Assembly: GCF_000369045.1 (NCBI RefSeq) | Contig: NZ_KB849797.1 | Location: forward strand, 390,844-454,843 | Direction: 5' to 3' | DNA: 64,000 nucleotides | Source of the DNA: Acinetobacter pittii ATCC 19004 = CIP 70.29 | GTDB taxonomy: Bacteria; Pseudomonadota; Gammaproteobacteria; Pseudomonadales; Moraxellaceae | In this document: in pieces, positions 30,035 to 39,674 of the stretch | Numbering within the stretch: the stretch's first letter is position 1 | Layout: each line of letters opens with the position of its first letter | Notes under the pieces: generated by a model | Database searches by the model: none | Seen by the model: the letters and a program-made list of their open reading frames with translations, nothing else | What the model was told of the DNA's origin: nothing | Position numbers and translations under genes: made by a program

Positions 30035-30955
30035 ATGTTGAATAAAAAACCGCGTATTCCAAGCCCTGTTCAAATTCCTGAACATTTGAGCTTTTTACAA
30101 GGTTTTCGTGACTATCTCGTTGCTCAGACGGTAAGTCCACATACACGTAATGCTTATTTATCCGACCTTATTCAATGCAGTGAACTTCATAAAAAATTAG
30201 CTCTTCCGGAGTGGACAAGTGATGATATCGCTGATGTTTTGATTGAGTTGACTAAAGCTGGAAAAAGCCCACGCTCGATTGCTCGTTGCTTATCTGCCCT
30301 ACGCCAGTTTTACAAATTTTTACGTGAACAGAAATTACGAAGCGATAATCCTGTAGCAACCCATCATTCTCCCAAAATTGGCAGAGCCTTACCCAAAGAT
30401 CTATCAGAAGAAGATGTCGAAGCACTGATTCAGGCTCCTGATATTGATACGGCACTGGGTTTACGTGATCGGGCAATGTTTGAAGTCCTTTATGCATGTG
30501 GTTTACGTGTTTCAGAACTGCTGAACTTATGCCTAGAACTTATTAACTTAAAACAAGGCTATTTAAGAATTACTGGTAAAGGTAATAAAGAGCGTTTGGT
30601 CCCGCTAGGGCAATTTGCTTGTGAATGGGTGGAACGCTACTTGCAGGATGCTCGGCCTCAACTCTATAAAAGCTCTACTGACTATCTCTTTTTAACTCAA
30701 CACGGCGGAATTATGAGCCGTCAGAACTTCTGGTATGCCATTAAGCGTTACGCCTTACAAGCCAATATTCAAGCTGAACTCTCACCTCACACCTTACGTC
30801 ACGCCTTTGCAACACACCTGCTCAATCACGGCGCCGATTTACGCGTAGTACAAATGTTATTGGGCCATAGTGACTTATCAACTACTCAAATCTATACCCA
30901 TGTGGCACAAGTAAGAATGCAACAATTGCATGAAAAACATCATCCTAGAGGTTAA
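30035..30955 (+). CDS. xerD: tyrosine recombinase XerD
   Basis: Resolves chromosome dimers at dif with XerC. The 306 residues have the N-terminal SAM-like core-binding domain (about 20-105) and a catalytic domain with Arg in CGLRVSELL, HTLRHAFATH, HSDLSTTQIYTH with Tyr nucleophile. Such enzymes are also used by mobile elements, but length, sequence and lone setting fit housekeeping XerD. It diverges from feoA. Confidence 0.92.
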   Translation: MLNKKPRIPSPVQIPEHLSFLQGFRDYLVAQTVSPHTRNAYLSDLIQCSELHKKLALPEWTSDDIADVLIELTKAGKSPRSIARCLSALRQFYKFLREQKLRSDNPVATHHSPKIGRALPKDLSEEDVEALIQAPDIDTALGLRDRAMFEVLYACGLRVSELLNLCLELINLKQGYLRITGKGNKERLVPLGQFACEWVERYLQDARPQLYKSSTDYLFLTQHGGIMSRQNFWYAIKRYALQANIQAELSPHTLRHAFATHLLNHGADLRVVQMLLGHSDLSTTQIYTHVAQVRMQQLHEKHHPRG

Positions 30956-31101
30956 AAAATTTAAAACTTATTATTTGAAATACATCCAACAATCAATTGA
31001 TTTTGTTCACAAAGGTTAAGAAAGTTTTAACAATACACACTAGATTTTTTGTTATGCTTAGCAGCTTCTGACTATAAATACTGATGAAATAAGGGTTATC
31101 T

Positions 31102-31917
31102 ATGTCTTTTACCCGATCTCAAATTTTTCTTGCCTGTGCTTTGGCTTCTAGCCTGTTATTCAGTGCTTGTTCTAAAGAAAACAAACCACAAAAAGAAGAT
31201 GCGCTCACTGCGACCGCACCTGCTACTGGGGAAGCTTCAACCATCATTGAACGCAATGCTAAACAGCGTTTAATTGAAACTTTGCAAAAACAATTTAAGA
31301 ATGCAAACATCAACGCCAAAATTTTAGATATCAAACCTACTGAAGTGCCTAACTTATATTGGGTAAATCTCGAAGGAATGACGTCGATTTATACAACCAG
31401 TGATGGCAAATACCTGATTCAAGGTGATGTCATTCGTTTAGGCGGTAAAGAACTGCATAATATTGGCGATAATCTTCAAGCTTCAGAAAATAAAAAGCAT
31501 CTTGCTGCTTTAAAAAATGAAGATTTGATCGTCTACCCAGCTAAAGGTGGTAAGGCTAAACATGTGATTTATGTGTTTACCGATGCAAGTTGTCCTTATT
31601 GCCACAAATTACATGAGCATTTACCTGAAATTAATGAAAAAGGTATTGAGGTACGCTATATCGCTTGGCCACGCGGTGAACAATTTATGCCGACTATGGA
31701 AGCTGTATGGTGTAGTGCAGATCGTAAAGCTGCCTTTAACCAAGCAGTACAAGGTATCAATATCCCACCTGCTCAATGTAAAAACCCTGTTCGTGAACAA
31801 TATCAACTTGGCTTAAACATGGGTGTAAATGGAACACCGGCTATTTATAATGTTGATGGCGAATACTTAGGTGGATACCTAACACCAGATGAATTAATTA
31901 AACGTCTGGATAAATAA
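31102..31917 (+). CDS. dsbC: thiol:disulfide interchange protein DsbC
   Basis: Periplasmic disulfide isomerase of 271 residues. A lipobox (LLFSAC, Cys near 23) marks it as a lipoprotein, unlike E. coli DsbC. N-terminal dimerisation domain (about 45-120), then a thioredoxin fold with active site CPYC (about residues 163-166) and the cis-Pro in NGTPAIYN. The CPYC dipeptide differs from the CGYC of enterobacterial DsbC and resembles oxidases, so activity may be mixed. Confidence 0.88.
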   Translation: MSFTRSQIFLACALASSLLFSACSKENKPQKEDALTATAPATGEASTIIERNAKQRLIETLQKQFKNANINAKILDIKPTEVPNLYWVNLEGMTSIYTTSDGKYLIQGDVIRLGGKELHNIGDNLQASENKKHLAALKNEDLIVYPAKGGKAKHVIYVFTDASCPYCHKLHEHLPEINEKGIEVRYIAWPRGEQFMPTMEAVWCSADRKAAFNQAVQGINIPPAQCKNPVREQYQLGLNMGVNGTPAIYNVDGEYLGGYLTPDELIKRLDK

Positions 31918-31956
31918 CATCCTTTAAGCTGATGAATGATTAATCATCTATCTCTT

Positions 31957-31993
31957 TTAAAAAGCGCTGCTCTGATTGCAGCGCTTTGTTTTT
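31957..31993 (+). terminator. dsbC terminator
   Basis: AAAGCGCTGC pairs perfectly with GCAGCGCTTT around a 7-base loop and is followed by GTTTTT. Confidence 0.85.
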
Positions 31994-32085
31994 CCAATAA
32001 TTAATATTTAAACAACCTCTGTTTAAAGACTGATCTACTCTTCTTTTCCAAACATCGCACTCTAATTCATTGAACAGGCACTAAA

Positions 32086-32110
32086 AGCGCTAGAGTCTGG
32101 CGTTTTTTTT
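32086..32110 (+). terminator. intrinsic terminator 51 bases ahead of hom
   Basis: CGCTAG (32088-32093) pairs with CTGGCG (one G-U) around a 3-base loop and is followed by eight T. It is a second terminator in the same gap; see findings for what it might stop. Confidence 0.7.
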
Positions 32111-32160
32111 AGCTATGATCTAGCTTCAACTAAATGATTAAATGATGAATGGAGTGTGAC

Positions 32161-33462
32161 GTGAAACCAGTTCGCCTGGCAATACTCGGTCTAGGAACCG
32201 TAGGTGGAGGAGCCCTTAAACTACTACAAGAAAATGCCGCTGAAATTAAACGTCGCACCGGTCGAGAAATTCAAATTACCCACGTTGGAACACGCCGCCC
32301 TCGTCCAGATCTTGAATTGGAAGGGATTAAACAAAGCGCCGATTTACTTGACATCGTTCGTCAACCAGACGTTGATGTAGTTGTAGAAGTTATGGGTGGG
32401 ATCCACCCTGCTTACGAAGTTATCATGGAAGCAATCAAACACGGCAAACAAGTCGTGACTGCAAACAAAGCGTTACTCGCTGAACATGGCAATGAATTAT
32501 TTAAAGCAGCAGAAGACAATGCTGTGCAAATTGCTTATGAAGCAGCAGTTGCTGGCGGTATTCCAATTATTAAAGTGATCCGTGAAGGTCTTGCTGCAAA
32601 CCATATCGAATGGTTGGCTGGCATTATTAATGGTACAGGTAACTTTATTCTGACTGAAATGCGTGAGAAAGGTCGTGCATTTGATGATGTATTAAAAGAA
32701 GCTCAAGAACTCGGTTATGCAGAAGCAGACCCAACTTTTGACGTTGAAGGTATTGATGCTGCGCATAAACTTACCATTTTAGCGTCTTGTGCGTTTGGTA
32801 TTCCTCTTCAATTTGATAAGGTTTATACCGAAGGCATCAGCAAAATCACTGCGCAAGATGTGAAATATGCAGAAGATCTTGGTTTCCGTATTAAACATCT
32901 CGGTATTGCACGTCGTGCTGAAAAAGGTATTGAGTTACGTGTTCACCCAACGCTCATTCCAGATGAACAGCTGATTGCGAATGTAAACGGCGTTAAAAAT
33001 GCTGTGTTAGTTCAGGCAAATGCCGTAGGTCCAACACTCTATTACGGCGCGGGTGCAGGCGCAGGTCCTACAGCTTCTGCGGTTGTTGCCGATGTTATTG
33101 ATATTGTTCGTGACATCTCTTATACCGAAGACGGCGCAGGAACAATTCCTCAGTTGGCTTTTGAAGCATTAACCAATGTGCCAATTTTAAGCCGTGAAGA
33201 AATGACCACAGGTTATTACATTCGCTTAAATGCAGAAGACCAAACTGGCGTACTTGCAGATGTAACTACCATCTTAAGTCGCGCTGGAATTAGTATTGAT
33301 GCAATCATGCAACAATCTCGCTTGAAAGATCTTATTCCAATCGTGATTCTGACCGATCCAATCGTTGAATCAAAAATGGATGATGCTCTTGCACAAATCC
33401 AAGCATTACCTGCAATTCGTGGCGAAATCGTAAGAATTCGTTTAGAATCGCTCGATAGTTAA
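32161..33462 (+). CDS. hom: homoserine dehydrogenase
   Basis: Reduces aspartate semialdehyde to homoserine for threonine and methionine. The 433 residues contain the NAD(P)-binding GLGTVGGG (10-17), a catalytic Lys in TANKALLA, the GEADPTFDVEGIDAAHK-type region, and a C-terminal ACT domain (about 355-430) for threonine feedback. GTG at 32161 is preferred because GGAG lies 6 bases upstream; an ATG at 32149 lacks a site. Confidence 0.95.
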   Translation: MKPVRLAILGLGTVGGGALKLLQENAAEIKRRTGREIQITHVGTRRPRPDLELEGIKQSADLLDIVRQPDVDVVVEVMGGIHPAYEVIMEAIKHGKQVVTANKALLAEHGNELFKAAEDNAVQIAYEAAVAGGIPIIKVIREGLAANHIEWLAGIINGTGNFILTEMREKGRAFDDVLKEAQELGYAEADPTFDVEGIDAAHKLTILASCAFGIPLQFDKVYTEGISKITAQDVKYAEDLGFRIKHLGIARRAEKGIELRVHPTLIPDEQLIANVNGVKNAVLVQANAVGPTLYYGAGAGAGPTASAVVADVIDIVRDISYTEDGAGTIPQLAFEALTNVPILSREEMTTGYYIRLNAEDQTGVLADVTTILSRAGISIDAIMQQSRLKDLIPIVILTDPIVESKMDDALAQIQALPAIRGEIVRIRLESLDS

Positions 33463-33469
33463 TCAGGTT

Positions 33470-33486
33470 GAGGGAAAGATTCCCTC
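33470..33486 (+). other. intercistronic hairpin between hom and thrC
   Basis: GAGGGAA and TTCCCTC with a three-base loop, no T run. It lies 8 bases after the hom stop and may act as an mRNA stability or processing element. Confidence 0.5.
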
Positions 33487-33516
33487 TCCCGCTTCACCTC
33501 TAATTGGAACACCATC

Positions 33517-34656
33517 ATGTCTAATGCCAATCGTTATACTGGTCTTGTAGATCGTTATCGTGACCGTTTGCCAGTTTCGGCAACTACTCGTGCTATCTCT
33601 TTGGGTGAAGGCAACACCCCACTCATTAAACTTGAGAATATTCCACGTATTATTGGCAAAGATGTTGAAATTTATGTGAAATACGAGGGTTTAAACCCAA
33701 CTGGTTCATTTAAAGACCGTGGTATGACCATGGCTGTAACCAAAGCGGTTGAAGAAGGCTCTAAAGCGATTATCTGTGCATCTACTGGTAACACTTCTGC
33801 TGCTGCTGCTGCCTATGCTGCACGTGCAGGTATCAAAGCATTCGTTTTGATTCCAGAAGGCAAAATTGCGATGGGTAAAATGGCACAAGCGATGATGTAT
33901 GGTGCGATCACTATGCAAATTCGTGGTAACTTCGATGATGGTATGCGTCTTGTAAAAGAAGTTGCTGATCAAGCGCCTGTAACGATTGTAAACTCAATCA
34001 ACCCTTACCGTTTGCAAGGTCAAAAGACTATTGCTTATGAAATCGTTGAAGCTTTAGGCCGCGCACCTGATTACCACTGCTTACCTGTAGGTAACGCAGG
34101 TAATATCACCGCTCACTGGATGGGTTATACCGAAGCTGTAGCAAACCAGCCTGCTGATCAGTTTGAACAAGTGATTTATGATGCTGCTACTGATCAATTC
34201 ACTGGTCCAAAACCAGAAGGTTTACCGACTATGGTGGGTTACCAAGCTTCTGGCGCAGCTCCATTCTTACGTGGCGCTCCAGTTGAAAGCCCTGAAACTG
34301 TTGCAACTGCAATCCGTATTGGTAATCCACAAAGCTGGAACCATGCAAAAGCTGTAGTACGTGACTCTAAAGGCTGGTTTGATGAACTTCAAGACAGCGA
34401 AATTTTAGAAGCTCAACGCTTACTTTCTATGTATGAAGGCGTATTTGTTGAGCCAGCGTCTGCTGCTTCTATCGGCGGTGCGATCCGTGATATTAAAGCG
34501 GGTAAAATTGCTGAAGGTTCTGTCATTGTATGTACAGTAACTGGTAATGGCTTGAAAGATCCTGACACTGCAATCAAACAATGTGCTGATGCAGTTATGT
34601 TGTCAATTGATGCAACAATGGACCAAGTAAAAGATTCGATTTTATCTAATATGTAA
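33517..34656 (+). CDS. thrC: threonine synthase
   Basis: PLP enzyme that converts phosphohomoserine to threonine. The 379 residues contain the cofactor Lys in PTGSFKDRGMT, ASTGNTSAAAAAYAA and the phosphate loop GNAGNITAH. It is the short ThrC type seen in Pseudomonas relatives. Follows hom by 54 bases and shares its transcript; thrB is not adjacent. Confidence 0.95.
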   Translation: MSNANRYTGLVDRYRDRLPVSATTRAISLGEGNTPLIKLENIPRIIGKDVEIYVKYEGLNPTGSFKDRGMTMAVTKAVEEGSKAIICASTGNTSAAAAAYAARAGIKAFVLIPEGKIAMGKMAQAMMYGAITMQIRGNFDDGMRLVKEVADQAPVTIVNSINPYRLQGQKTIAYEIVEALGRAPDYHCLPVGNAGNITAHWMGYTEAVANQPADQFEQVIYDAATDQFTGPKPEGLPTMVGYQASGAAPFLRGAPVESPETVATAIRIGNPQSWNHAKAVVRDSKGWFDELQDSEILEAQRLLSMYEGVFVEPASAASIGGAIRDIKAGKIAEGSVIVCTVTGNGLKDPDTAIKQCADAVMLSIDATMDQVKDSILSNM

Positions 34657-34668
34657 GATCTGATTTTT

Positions 34669-34700
34669 AAAAAAACGGCTGTATAAACAGCCGTTTTTTT
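34669..34700 (+). terminator. hom-thrC terminator
   Basis: ACGGCTGT and ACAGCCGT around a 4-base loop, followed by seven T. Confidence 0.9.
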
Positions 34701-34719
34701 ATGTCTTTTTTATAGCCAT

Positions 34720-34748
34720 AAAAAACGCTTCTATCAAGAAGCGTTTTT
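34720..34748 (-). terminator. pbpG terminator
   Basis: Minus strand: AAAAACGCTTC, 6-base loop, GAAGCGTTTTT. It converges with the thrC terminator. Confidence 0.85.
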
Positions 34749-34760
34749 AGAATATTGAAC

Positions 34761-35807
34761 TTAAATACGTTTTGGTAAATTACTTAACCAACCCAATAAG
34801 TTAGTTGCATCATTATTACGTGCCTGTGTACTTGGCTCACCCAGTAATACAATGACTGCCGGACGTGAGTTTACAGTCGTGTGCATTACAACACAGCGAC
34901 CTGCTTCATTAATATATCCAGTTTTAGACAAGTTAATATTCCAACCACCATTACGCACTAGAGCATTGGTATTATTAGATTTCAACACGCGATAACCCAA
35001 GTTAAAATCATAAGTCGGTGTGGTTGAGAATTGACGAATCAAGCCATATTGAGAAGCTGTACTTACCAAAATTCCTAAGTCACGTGCTGAAGACACATTA
35101 CGCGGATCTAAACCAGTTGACTCATAATAGTGAGTCGAACTCATACCCAAGGCACGAGCCTTAGCATTCATTGCAGCGACGAATGCAGGACGCCCACCCG
35201 GATAAGTACGCGCTAAAGCTGCTGCTGCTGGGTTTTCTGACTTCATTAGAGCGAACAGAAGAACTTCTGCACGGTTCATCTTGTCACCAACACGTAAGGT
35301 TGAACTTGAGTTTTTACCACCTGCACCAGCAAAATCAATTTGCTCAAGTGTAATTTCTTCTGACATGTTTAAACGGGCATCTGCCGTTACAACCGCTGTC
35401 ATCACCTTTGTAATAGATGCAATTGGCACAGAAGCGTTAGTATTTTTACTGTAGAGCACTTCACCAGTTTGCGCGTCCATCACAAGTGCAGCTCGAGCGC
35501 TTACACTCGGCTGGGCATTATAACCAGACGTATCACGGATTGGAGCAATCTTCGGTGCAGATGCTACAATTTTCGGTGCACTACCACCACGCAAAGTTGT
35601 GGTTACCGATGTTGAACCTTGCGGAGTAGGTTCGTCATCTTCATCATTTAAAAATTGGCTAGCATCAGCTGAAGACCAATTTAAGCTTGCAGTACCACTA
35701 TTCCCTGAGGACGGGTTATTGACGAGTTCTGCAAAGCTTGTTGAACTCAAACTAAGCAAAATAGACATGCTTAGCACATGCATTAAAGACTTTTTAGAAT
35801 TTTTCAC
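34761..35807 (-). CDS. pbpG: D-alanyl-D-alanine endopeptidase PBP7/8
   Basis: Periplasmic penicillin-binding protein that cuts peptide crosslinks. The 348 residues show a signal peptide (ends near STSFA, residue 26), a disordered Ser/Thr/Pro region and the S11 peptidase domain with SXXK in SITK, SXN as SEN, and KTG in LSKTGY. I recall pbpG as needed for A. baumannii survival in host fluids. Confidence 0.92.
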   Translation of the reverse strand: MKNSKKSLMHVLSMSILLSLSSTSFAELVNNPSSGNSGTASLNWSSADASQFLNDEDDEPTPQGSTSVTTTLRGGSAPKIVASAPKIAPIRDTSGYNAQPSVSARAALVMDAQTGEVLYSKNTNASVPIASITKVMTAVVTADARLNMSEEITLEQIDFAGAGGKNSSSTLRVGDKMNRAEVLLFALMKSENPAAAALARTYPGGRPAFVAAMNAKARALGMSSTHYYESTGLDPRNVSSARDLGILVSTASQYGLIRQFSTTPTYDFNLGYRVLKSNNTNALVRNGGWNINLSKTGYINEAGRCVVMHTTVNSRPAVIVLLGEPSTQARNNDATNLLGWLSNLPKRI

Positions 35808-36019
35808 GGCACAATACTCGACTCAGGGTGATACACATTTGCGCTTACTATAATTATGCCTTACATTTGAGGTATAAGGTATAACGCTTTTACCGACACA
35901 ATTGTGCACAACTATTCGCTCACTATATAAGAATAGGATTGCTAATTTTGTCATTCCATTGCAAGCTAATTTTGCTTTATGTAACAAAAAACTTGTTTTT
36001 TGAAAGAAAGGAGGTCTTC

Positions 36020-36655
36020 TTGATTACAGTTTTAGTTGTGGATGACCATGAACTTGTACGTACAGGTATCTGCCGTATGTTAGAAGATCATGCCGATGTA
36101 GAGGTCATTGGACAAGCCGAATCGGGTGAAGAAGCAATTGCTATTGTTCGTCAGAAACATCCTCAAGTTGTGCTACTTGATGTCAATATGCCTGGCATCG
36201 GTGGAGTAGAAACAACACGTCGTTTACTGCAAACCGCACCAGATACAAAAGTGATTGCAGTCAGTGGCTTAGCAGAAGAACCTTACCCTTCTCTTTTGCT
36301 TAAAGCAGGAGCTAAAGGCTACATCACCAAAGGTGCTCCAATTACCGAAATGGTTCGGGCGATTAATAAAGTGATGCAAGGCGGCAAATACTTTAGTGCC
36401 GATATTGCTGAGCAATTAGCAAGTTCTTATTTATCCGATACGCAGCAATCACCTTTTGATTCTCTCTCTGAACGAGAAATGCAAGTTGCAATGATGGTTG
36501 TAAATTGTATTAGCGCTCAAGAAATTGCAGACAAACTTTTTGTAAGTGTTAAAACAGTGAATACTTACCGCTACCGTATTTTTGAAAAGCTAGCCATTGA
36601 TAGTGATGTTAAACTAACCCATCTCGCGATTCGCTACGGTCTGATCAAGCCTTAA
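36020..36655 (+). CDS. gacA: GacA/UvrY-type response regulator
   Basis: A receiver-plus-LuxR regulator of 211 residues: phospho-acceptor Asp in VLLDVNMPG (about residue 54), Lys in GYITKG, and a C-terminal helix-turn-helix (EIADKLFVSVKTVNTYRYRI). The start is a TTG at 36020 because AGGAGG stands about 6 bases upstream; the frame extends to 35939 but gives a hydrophobic N-tail without ribosome site. pilS follows after 10 bases. I recall a GacA in A. baumannii that controls pili and virulence. Confidence 0.88.
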   Translation: MITVLVVDDHELVRTGICRMLEDHADVEVIGQAESGEEAIAIVRQKHPQVVLLDVNMPGIGGVETTRRLLQTAPDTKVIAVSGLAEEPYPSLLLKAGAKGYITKGAPITEMVRAINKVMQGGKYFSADIAEQLASSYLSDTQQSPFDSLSEREMQVAMMVVNCISAQEIADKLFVSVKTVNTYRYRIFEKLAIDSDVKLTHLAIRYGLIKP

Positions 36656-36665
36656 TCAGACTTAC

Positions 36666-38234
36666 ATGCAATTTCCCCTAAACTCATCCTTGTCCCATAC
36701 GATATTTCGTTTGGGCACGTGGTATGGTTTATATCGCCTTATTATTGCGGTTAGCCTGAATATTATTTTGGTTTTAACCGATGCTCAAATCGACAATAGT
36801 CTACAACAACCCACTTTATATTCTTACACACTACTCGGCTATTCGCTCTTAAGCCTTCTTCAACTTTTATGTTTTAAGTTTATTGCAACTCAGGCAACAA
36901 GGCAGCTCATTTTATTTTTTGTAGTTGATATTATCTGTCTGAGTTTACTTACATTTTCAGTAGGCGAACCCAATCTTCAACTCAGCTTGCTCTATGTTAT
37001 TGCCATATTTACTTCGGCTATTTTACTTAGCGCAAGAATGTCGTTGCTCATTACATTACTTGCAGTCATTGCGGTTATTTACCAACGCTTCGTTGGCAGT
37101 TTATTTGACTACAATAATTTAAATACGATTGGTAATAGCGCTTTATTGGCCTTCTTGTTTTTTGTAGTACACGGAATCGGGCAAATTGCGGTCCAGCGCT
37201 TTAAATTACTTGAAGCACTAACTTTCCATCAATCAATAGAACTCTATCAACTACAAAATATTAACCGCTATATCTTGGAACAAATTGAAGAGGGCTATTT
37301 AGTTCTAGATGAAAACTACGACATTGTTTTAAGTAATCCAGCCGCCTGCTCTCTTTTAGGAATTCCACCTCAATTTGCCAGTGAAAAATATCCCTTAGCA
37401 AAATGGCATGCTGACTTATTTGAAATATTAAAGTTTGATAATTTAAAAGAAGGTGATCGATTTATTTTTGAGTCCCGACTGTCGGCTTATTCTATTAATA
37501 TTAAAGTGCAACATCTTTTGGTGCCGCAACAAGCATTAACACTACTCATCTTACAAGATGCGCAGCAGATTAATCAGCAAGCTCAACAACTCAAACTTGC
37601 CGCTTTAGGACAACTCTCAGCAAGTATTGCACATGAGATCCGTAATCCTCTTGCAGCCATTGTTCAAGCAAATGAATTACTCAAAGACAGTGATGTGGAA
37701 CAGCAAAATACTTTACGCAATATGATTGGCAAGCAAACGAAACGCATTGATAGTATTGTTCAAGACACCTTAGGACTTGCCCGCAGTGAAAGAACGTATC
37801 CCATCCAGATCGAATTAAACAACTTCATAAAAACATTATTAGATGAAGATTTATCTGATGTTAAACATGCAATCCAGCTTAAAAGTTCTGATTTATCCTT
37901 AAAGCTATTGTTTGATGAAAAGCAACTCAGACAAGTGCTAATTAATCTTGTTAGGAATGCTCTACGACACAATGCACCCGATTCACCCTATGTTCTGATC
38001 AATATCCATTCACAAACAAATAAAATTTATATTGATGTGATCGATTACGGTGAAGGTGTTTCAAAACGTGATATATCTCAATTATTTAAACCATTTTTTA
38101 GTACCGAAATTAATGGAACTGGTTTAGGATTATATTTGTCTCATAGTTTTTGTGAGGCAAACCATGCAAAGCTCACTTATGTAGAGCAAAAACAAGGGGC
38201 ATGCTTCAGAATAGAATGTCCAATAATATATTGA
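36666..38234 (+). CDS. pilS: sensor histidine kinase PilS
   Basis: Membrane kinase that controls pilin through PilR. The 522 residues have six membrane helices (about 15-185), a PAS domain (about 200-290), HisKA with SASIAHEIRNPLAAI (acceptor His near 325) and HATPase with NALRHNAP and GEGV, GTGLGLYL. pilR begins 24 bases later. Confidence 0.92.
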   Translation: MQFPLNSSLSHTIFRLGTWYGLYRLIIAVSLNIILVLTDAQIDNSLQQPTLYSYTLLGYSLLSLLQLLCFKFIATQATRQLILFFVVDIICLSLLTFSVGEPNLQLSLLYVIAIFTSAILLSARMSLLITLLAVIAVIYQRFVGSLFDYNNLNTIGNSALLAFLFFVVHGIGQIAVQRFKLLEALTFHQSIELYQLQNINRYILEQIEEGYLVLDENYDIVLSNPAACSLLGIPPQFASEKYPLAKWHADLFEILKFDNLKEGDRFIFESRLSAYSINIKVQHLLVPQQALTLLILQDAQQINQQAQQLKLAALGQLSASIAHEIRNPLAAIVQANELLKDSDVEQQNTLRNMIGKQTKRIDSIVQDTLGLARSERTYPIQIELNNFIKTLLDEDLSDVKHAIQLKSSDLSLKLLFDEKQLRQVLINLVRNALRHNAPDSPYVLINIHSQTNKIYIDVIDYGEGVSKRDISQLFKPFFSTEINGTGLGLYLSHSFCEANHAKLTYVEQKQGACFRIECPIIY

Positions 38235-38258
38235 TTTTTTTATTAGGTTTTTGGGGAA

Positions 38259-39671
38259 ATGGCAGAACAGCAACCACTCGTTTTGCTTGTAGACGATGAA
38301 GAAGATTTGTGCCTGTTAATGCAAATGACTCTTGCACGAATGGGAATTAAGACACATCTTGCTTATCGGATTGAACAGGCCAAACAGCTCTTTACTCAGT
38401 TTCATTACGATGCGTGCTTGACCGATTTAAATCTACCTGATGGTAGTGGCTTAGAATTGGTCCAACATGTTTCTCAAACTTACCCACACACACCCATTGC
38501 AGTCTTAACCGCATACGGCAATATGGATATTGCAATTGCAGCATTAAAAGCGGGAGCTTTTGATTTTGTCAGCAAACCGATTAACCAAATTCATTTAGAT
38601 CAATTGTTAAAAAAGGCGCTTAACCAGCCAAAACCAGAGCATGAGTTCGGTGAAACAACATTAGAAAATGACTTATTAATTGGGCGTTCACCACCTATAC
38701 AAAACTTACGGACAGCTATTAAAAAAATAGCCCGCTCCCAAGCACCTGTGTTTGTTACAGGTGAGTCTGGTACGGGTAAAGAAGTCGTTGCTAATCTGAT
38801 TCACCGCTTAAGCAACCGCAGTGAAGGACCATTTATTGCAATTAACTGTGGAGCAATCCCAACTGAGCTCATGGAAAGTGAACTTTTCGGGCATAAAAAA
38901 GGGAGCTTTACTGGCGCGACTCAAGATAAACAAGGTCTTATTTTATCAGCACACGGCGGCAGTTTATTTTTAGATGAAATTGCCGAATTGCCTTTAAGTA
39001 TGCAAGTTAAATTGCTTCGGGCAGTACAAGAGAAAAAGATTCGCCCTGTAGGTTCAGATCAGGAAATTGATGTTGATTTTCGAGTAATCAGTGCCAGTCA
39101 CCAAGACTTAGATTTATTAGTTCAACAAGGTAAATTCCGTCAGGACTTATTTTTCCGTATTCATGTTATGGATATTATGTTGCCGCCACTACGTGACCGT
39201 GGTGGAGATATTTTGCTATTGGCCAATCATTTTATTCAAAAGGTTTGTACGGAATGGGGAATTTCAAGCAAGCAATTAACGGCGAGCGCTGAAACTTACT
39301 TATTGCAGCAAGACTTTCCGGGTAATGTTCGTGAATTAAGAAATATGATTGAACGGGCTATTACTTTAAGTGATGATGAGTCCATTGATTTAACACACTT
39401 AGCGCCTCCTCTTAGAGGCAGTAGCGTGAGCCCGCAAATCGTAACGAAACAACTAAATCAAACACCGACTGTTCAGACTCATCCAAAATTTCCAATGGAA
39501 GGTTTAGAACGCTACCTAGAAAATATCGAAAAAGATATTTTACTAAATGCTCTGAACATGACGCATTGGAATCGAACTTTGGCCGCTAAAAAGCTAGGAA
39601 TGACATTCCGTTCTTTACGCTATCGACTCAAAAAATTTGGCTTAGATACCGAAATGGGAGAGGAAGTATAA
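38259..39671 (+). CDS. pilR: sigma-54 response regulator PilR
   Basis: NtrC-family activator of pilA. The 470 residues have a receiver (phospho-acceptor in CLTDLNLPDG, near residue 54), an AAA+ domain with Walker A GESGTGKE, Walker B LFLDEIAELP and the sigma-54 contact loop GSFTGAT, then a Fis-type helix-turn-helix (LAAKKLGMTFRSLRYRL). With PilS it forms a two-component pair for type IV pili. Confidence 0.93.
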   Translation: MAEQQPLVLLVDDEEDLCLLMQMTLARMGIKTHLAYRIEQAKQLFTQFHYDACLTDLNLPDGSGLELVQHVSQTYPHTPIAVLTAYGNMDIAIAALKAGAFDFVSKPINQIHLDQLLKKALNQPKPEHEFGETTLENDLLIGRSPPIQNLRTAIKKIARSQAPVFVTGESGTGKEVVANLIHRLSNRSEGPFIAINCGAIPTELMESELFGHKKGSFTGATQDKQGLILSAHGGSLFLDEIAELPLSMQVKLLRAVQEKKIRPVGSDQEIDVDFRVISASHQDLDLLVQQGKFRQDLFFRIHVMDIMLPPLRDRGGDILLLANHFIQKVCTEWGISSKQLTASAETYLLQQDFPGNVRELRNMIERAITLSDDESIDLTHLAPPLRGSSVSPQIVTKQLNQTPTVQTHPKFPMEGLERYLENIEKDILLNALNMTHWNRTLAAKKLGMTFRSLRYRLKKFGLDTEMGEEV

Positions 39672-39674
39672 AAG

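Noticed and set aside
30035..30955. XerD as an integrase of a mobile element
   Set aside because: Full-length housekeeping sequence, no attachment repeats or cargo on either side.
31936..32004. Short frame with ATG overlapping the dsbC terminator, tested as a hom leader peptide
   Set aside because: It is not rich in Thr, Ile or Met and includes the terminator stem; attenuation by a leader peptide is not supported.
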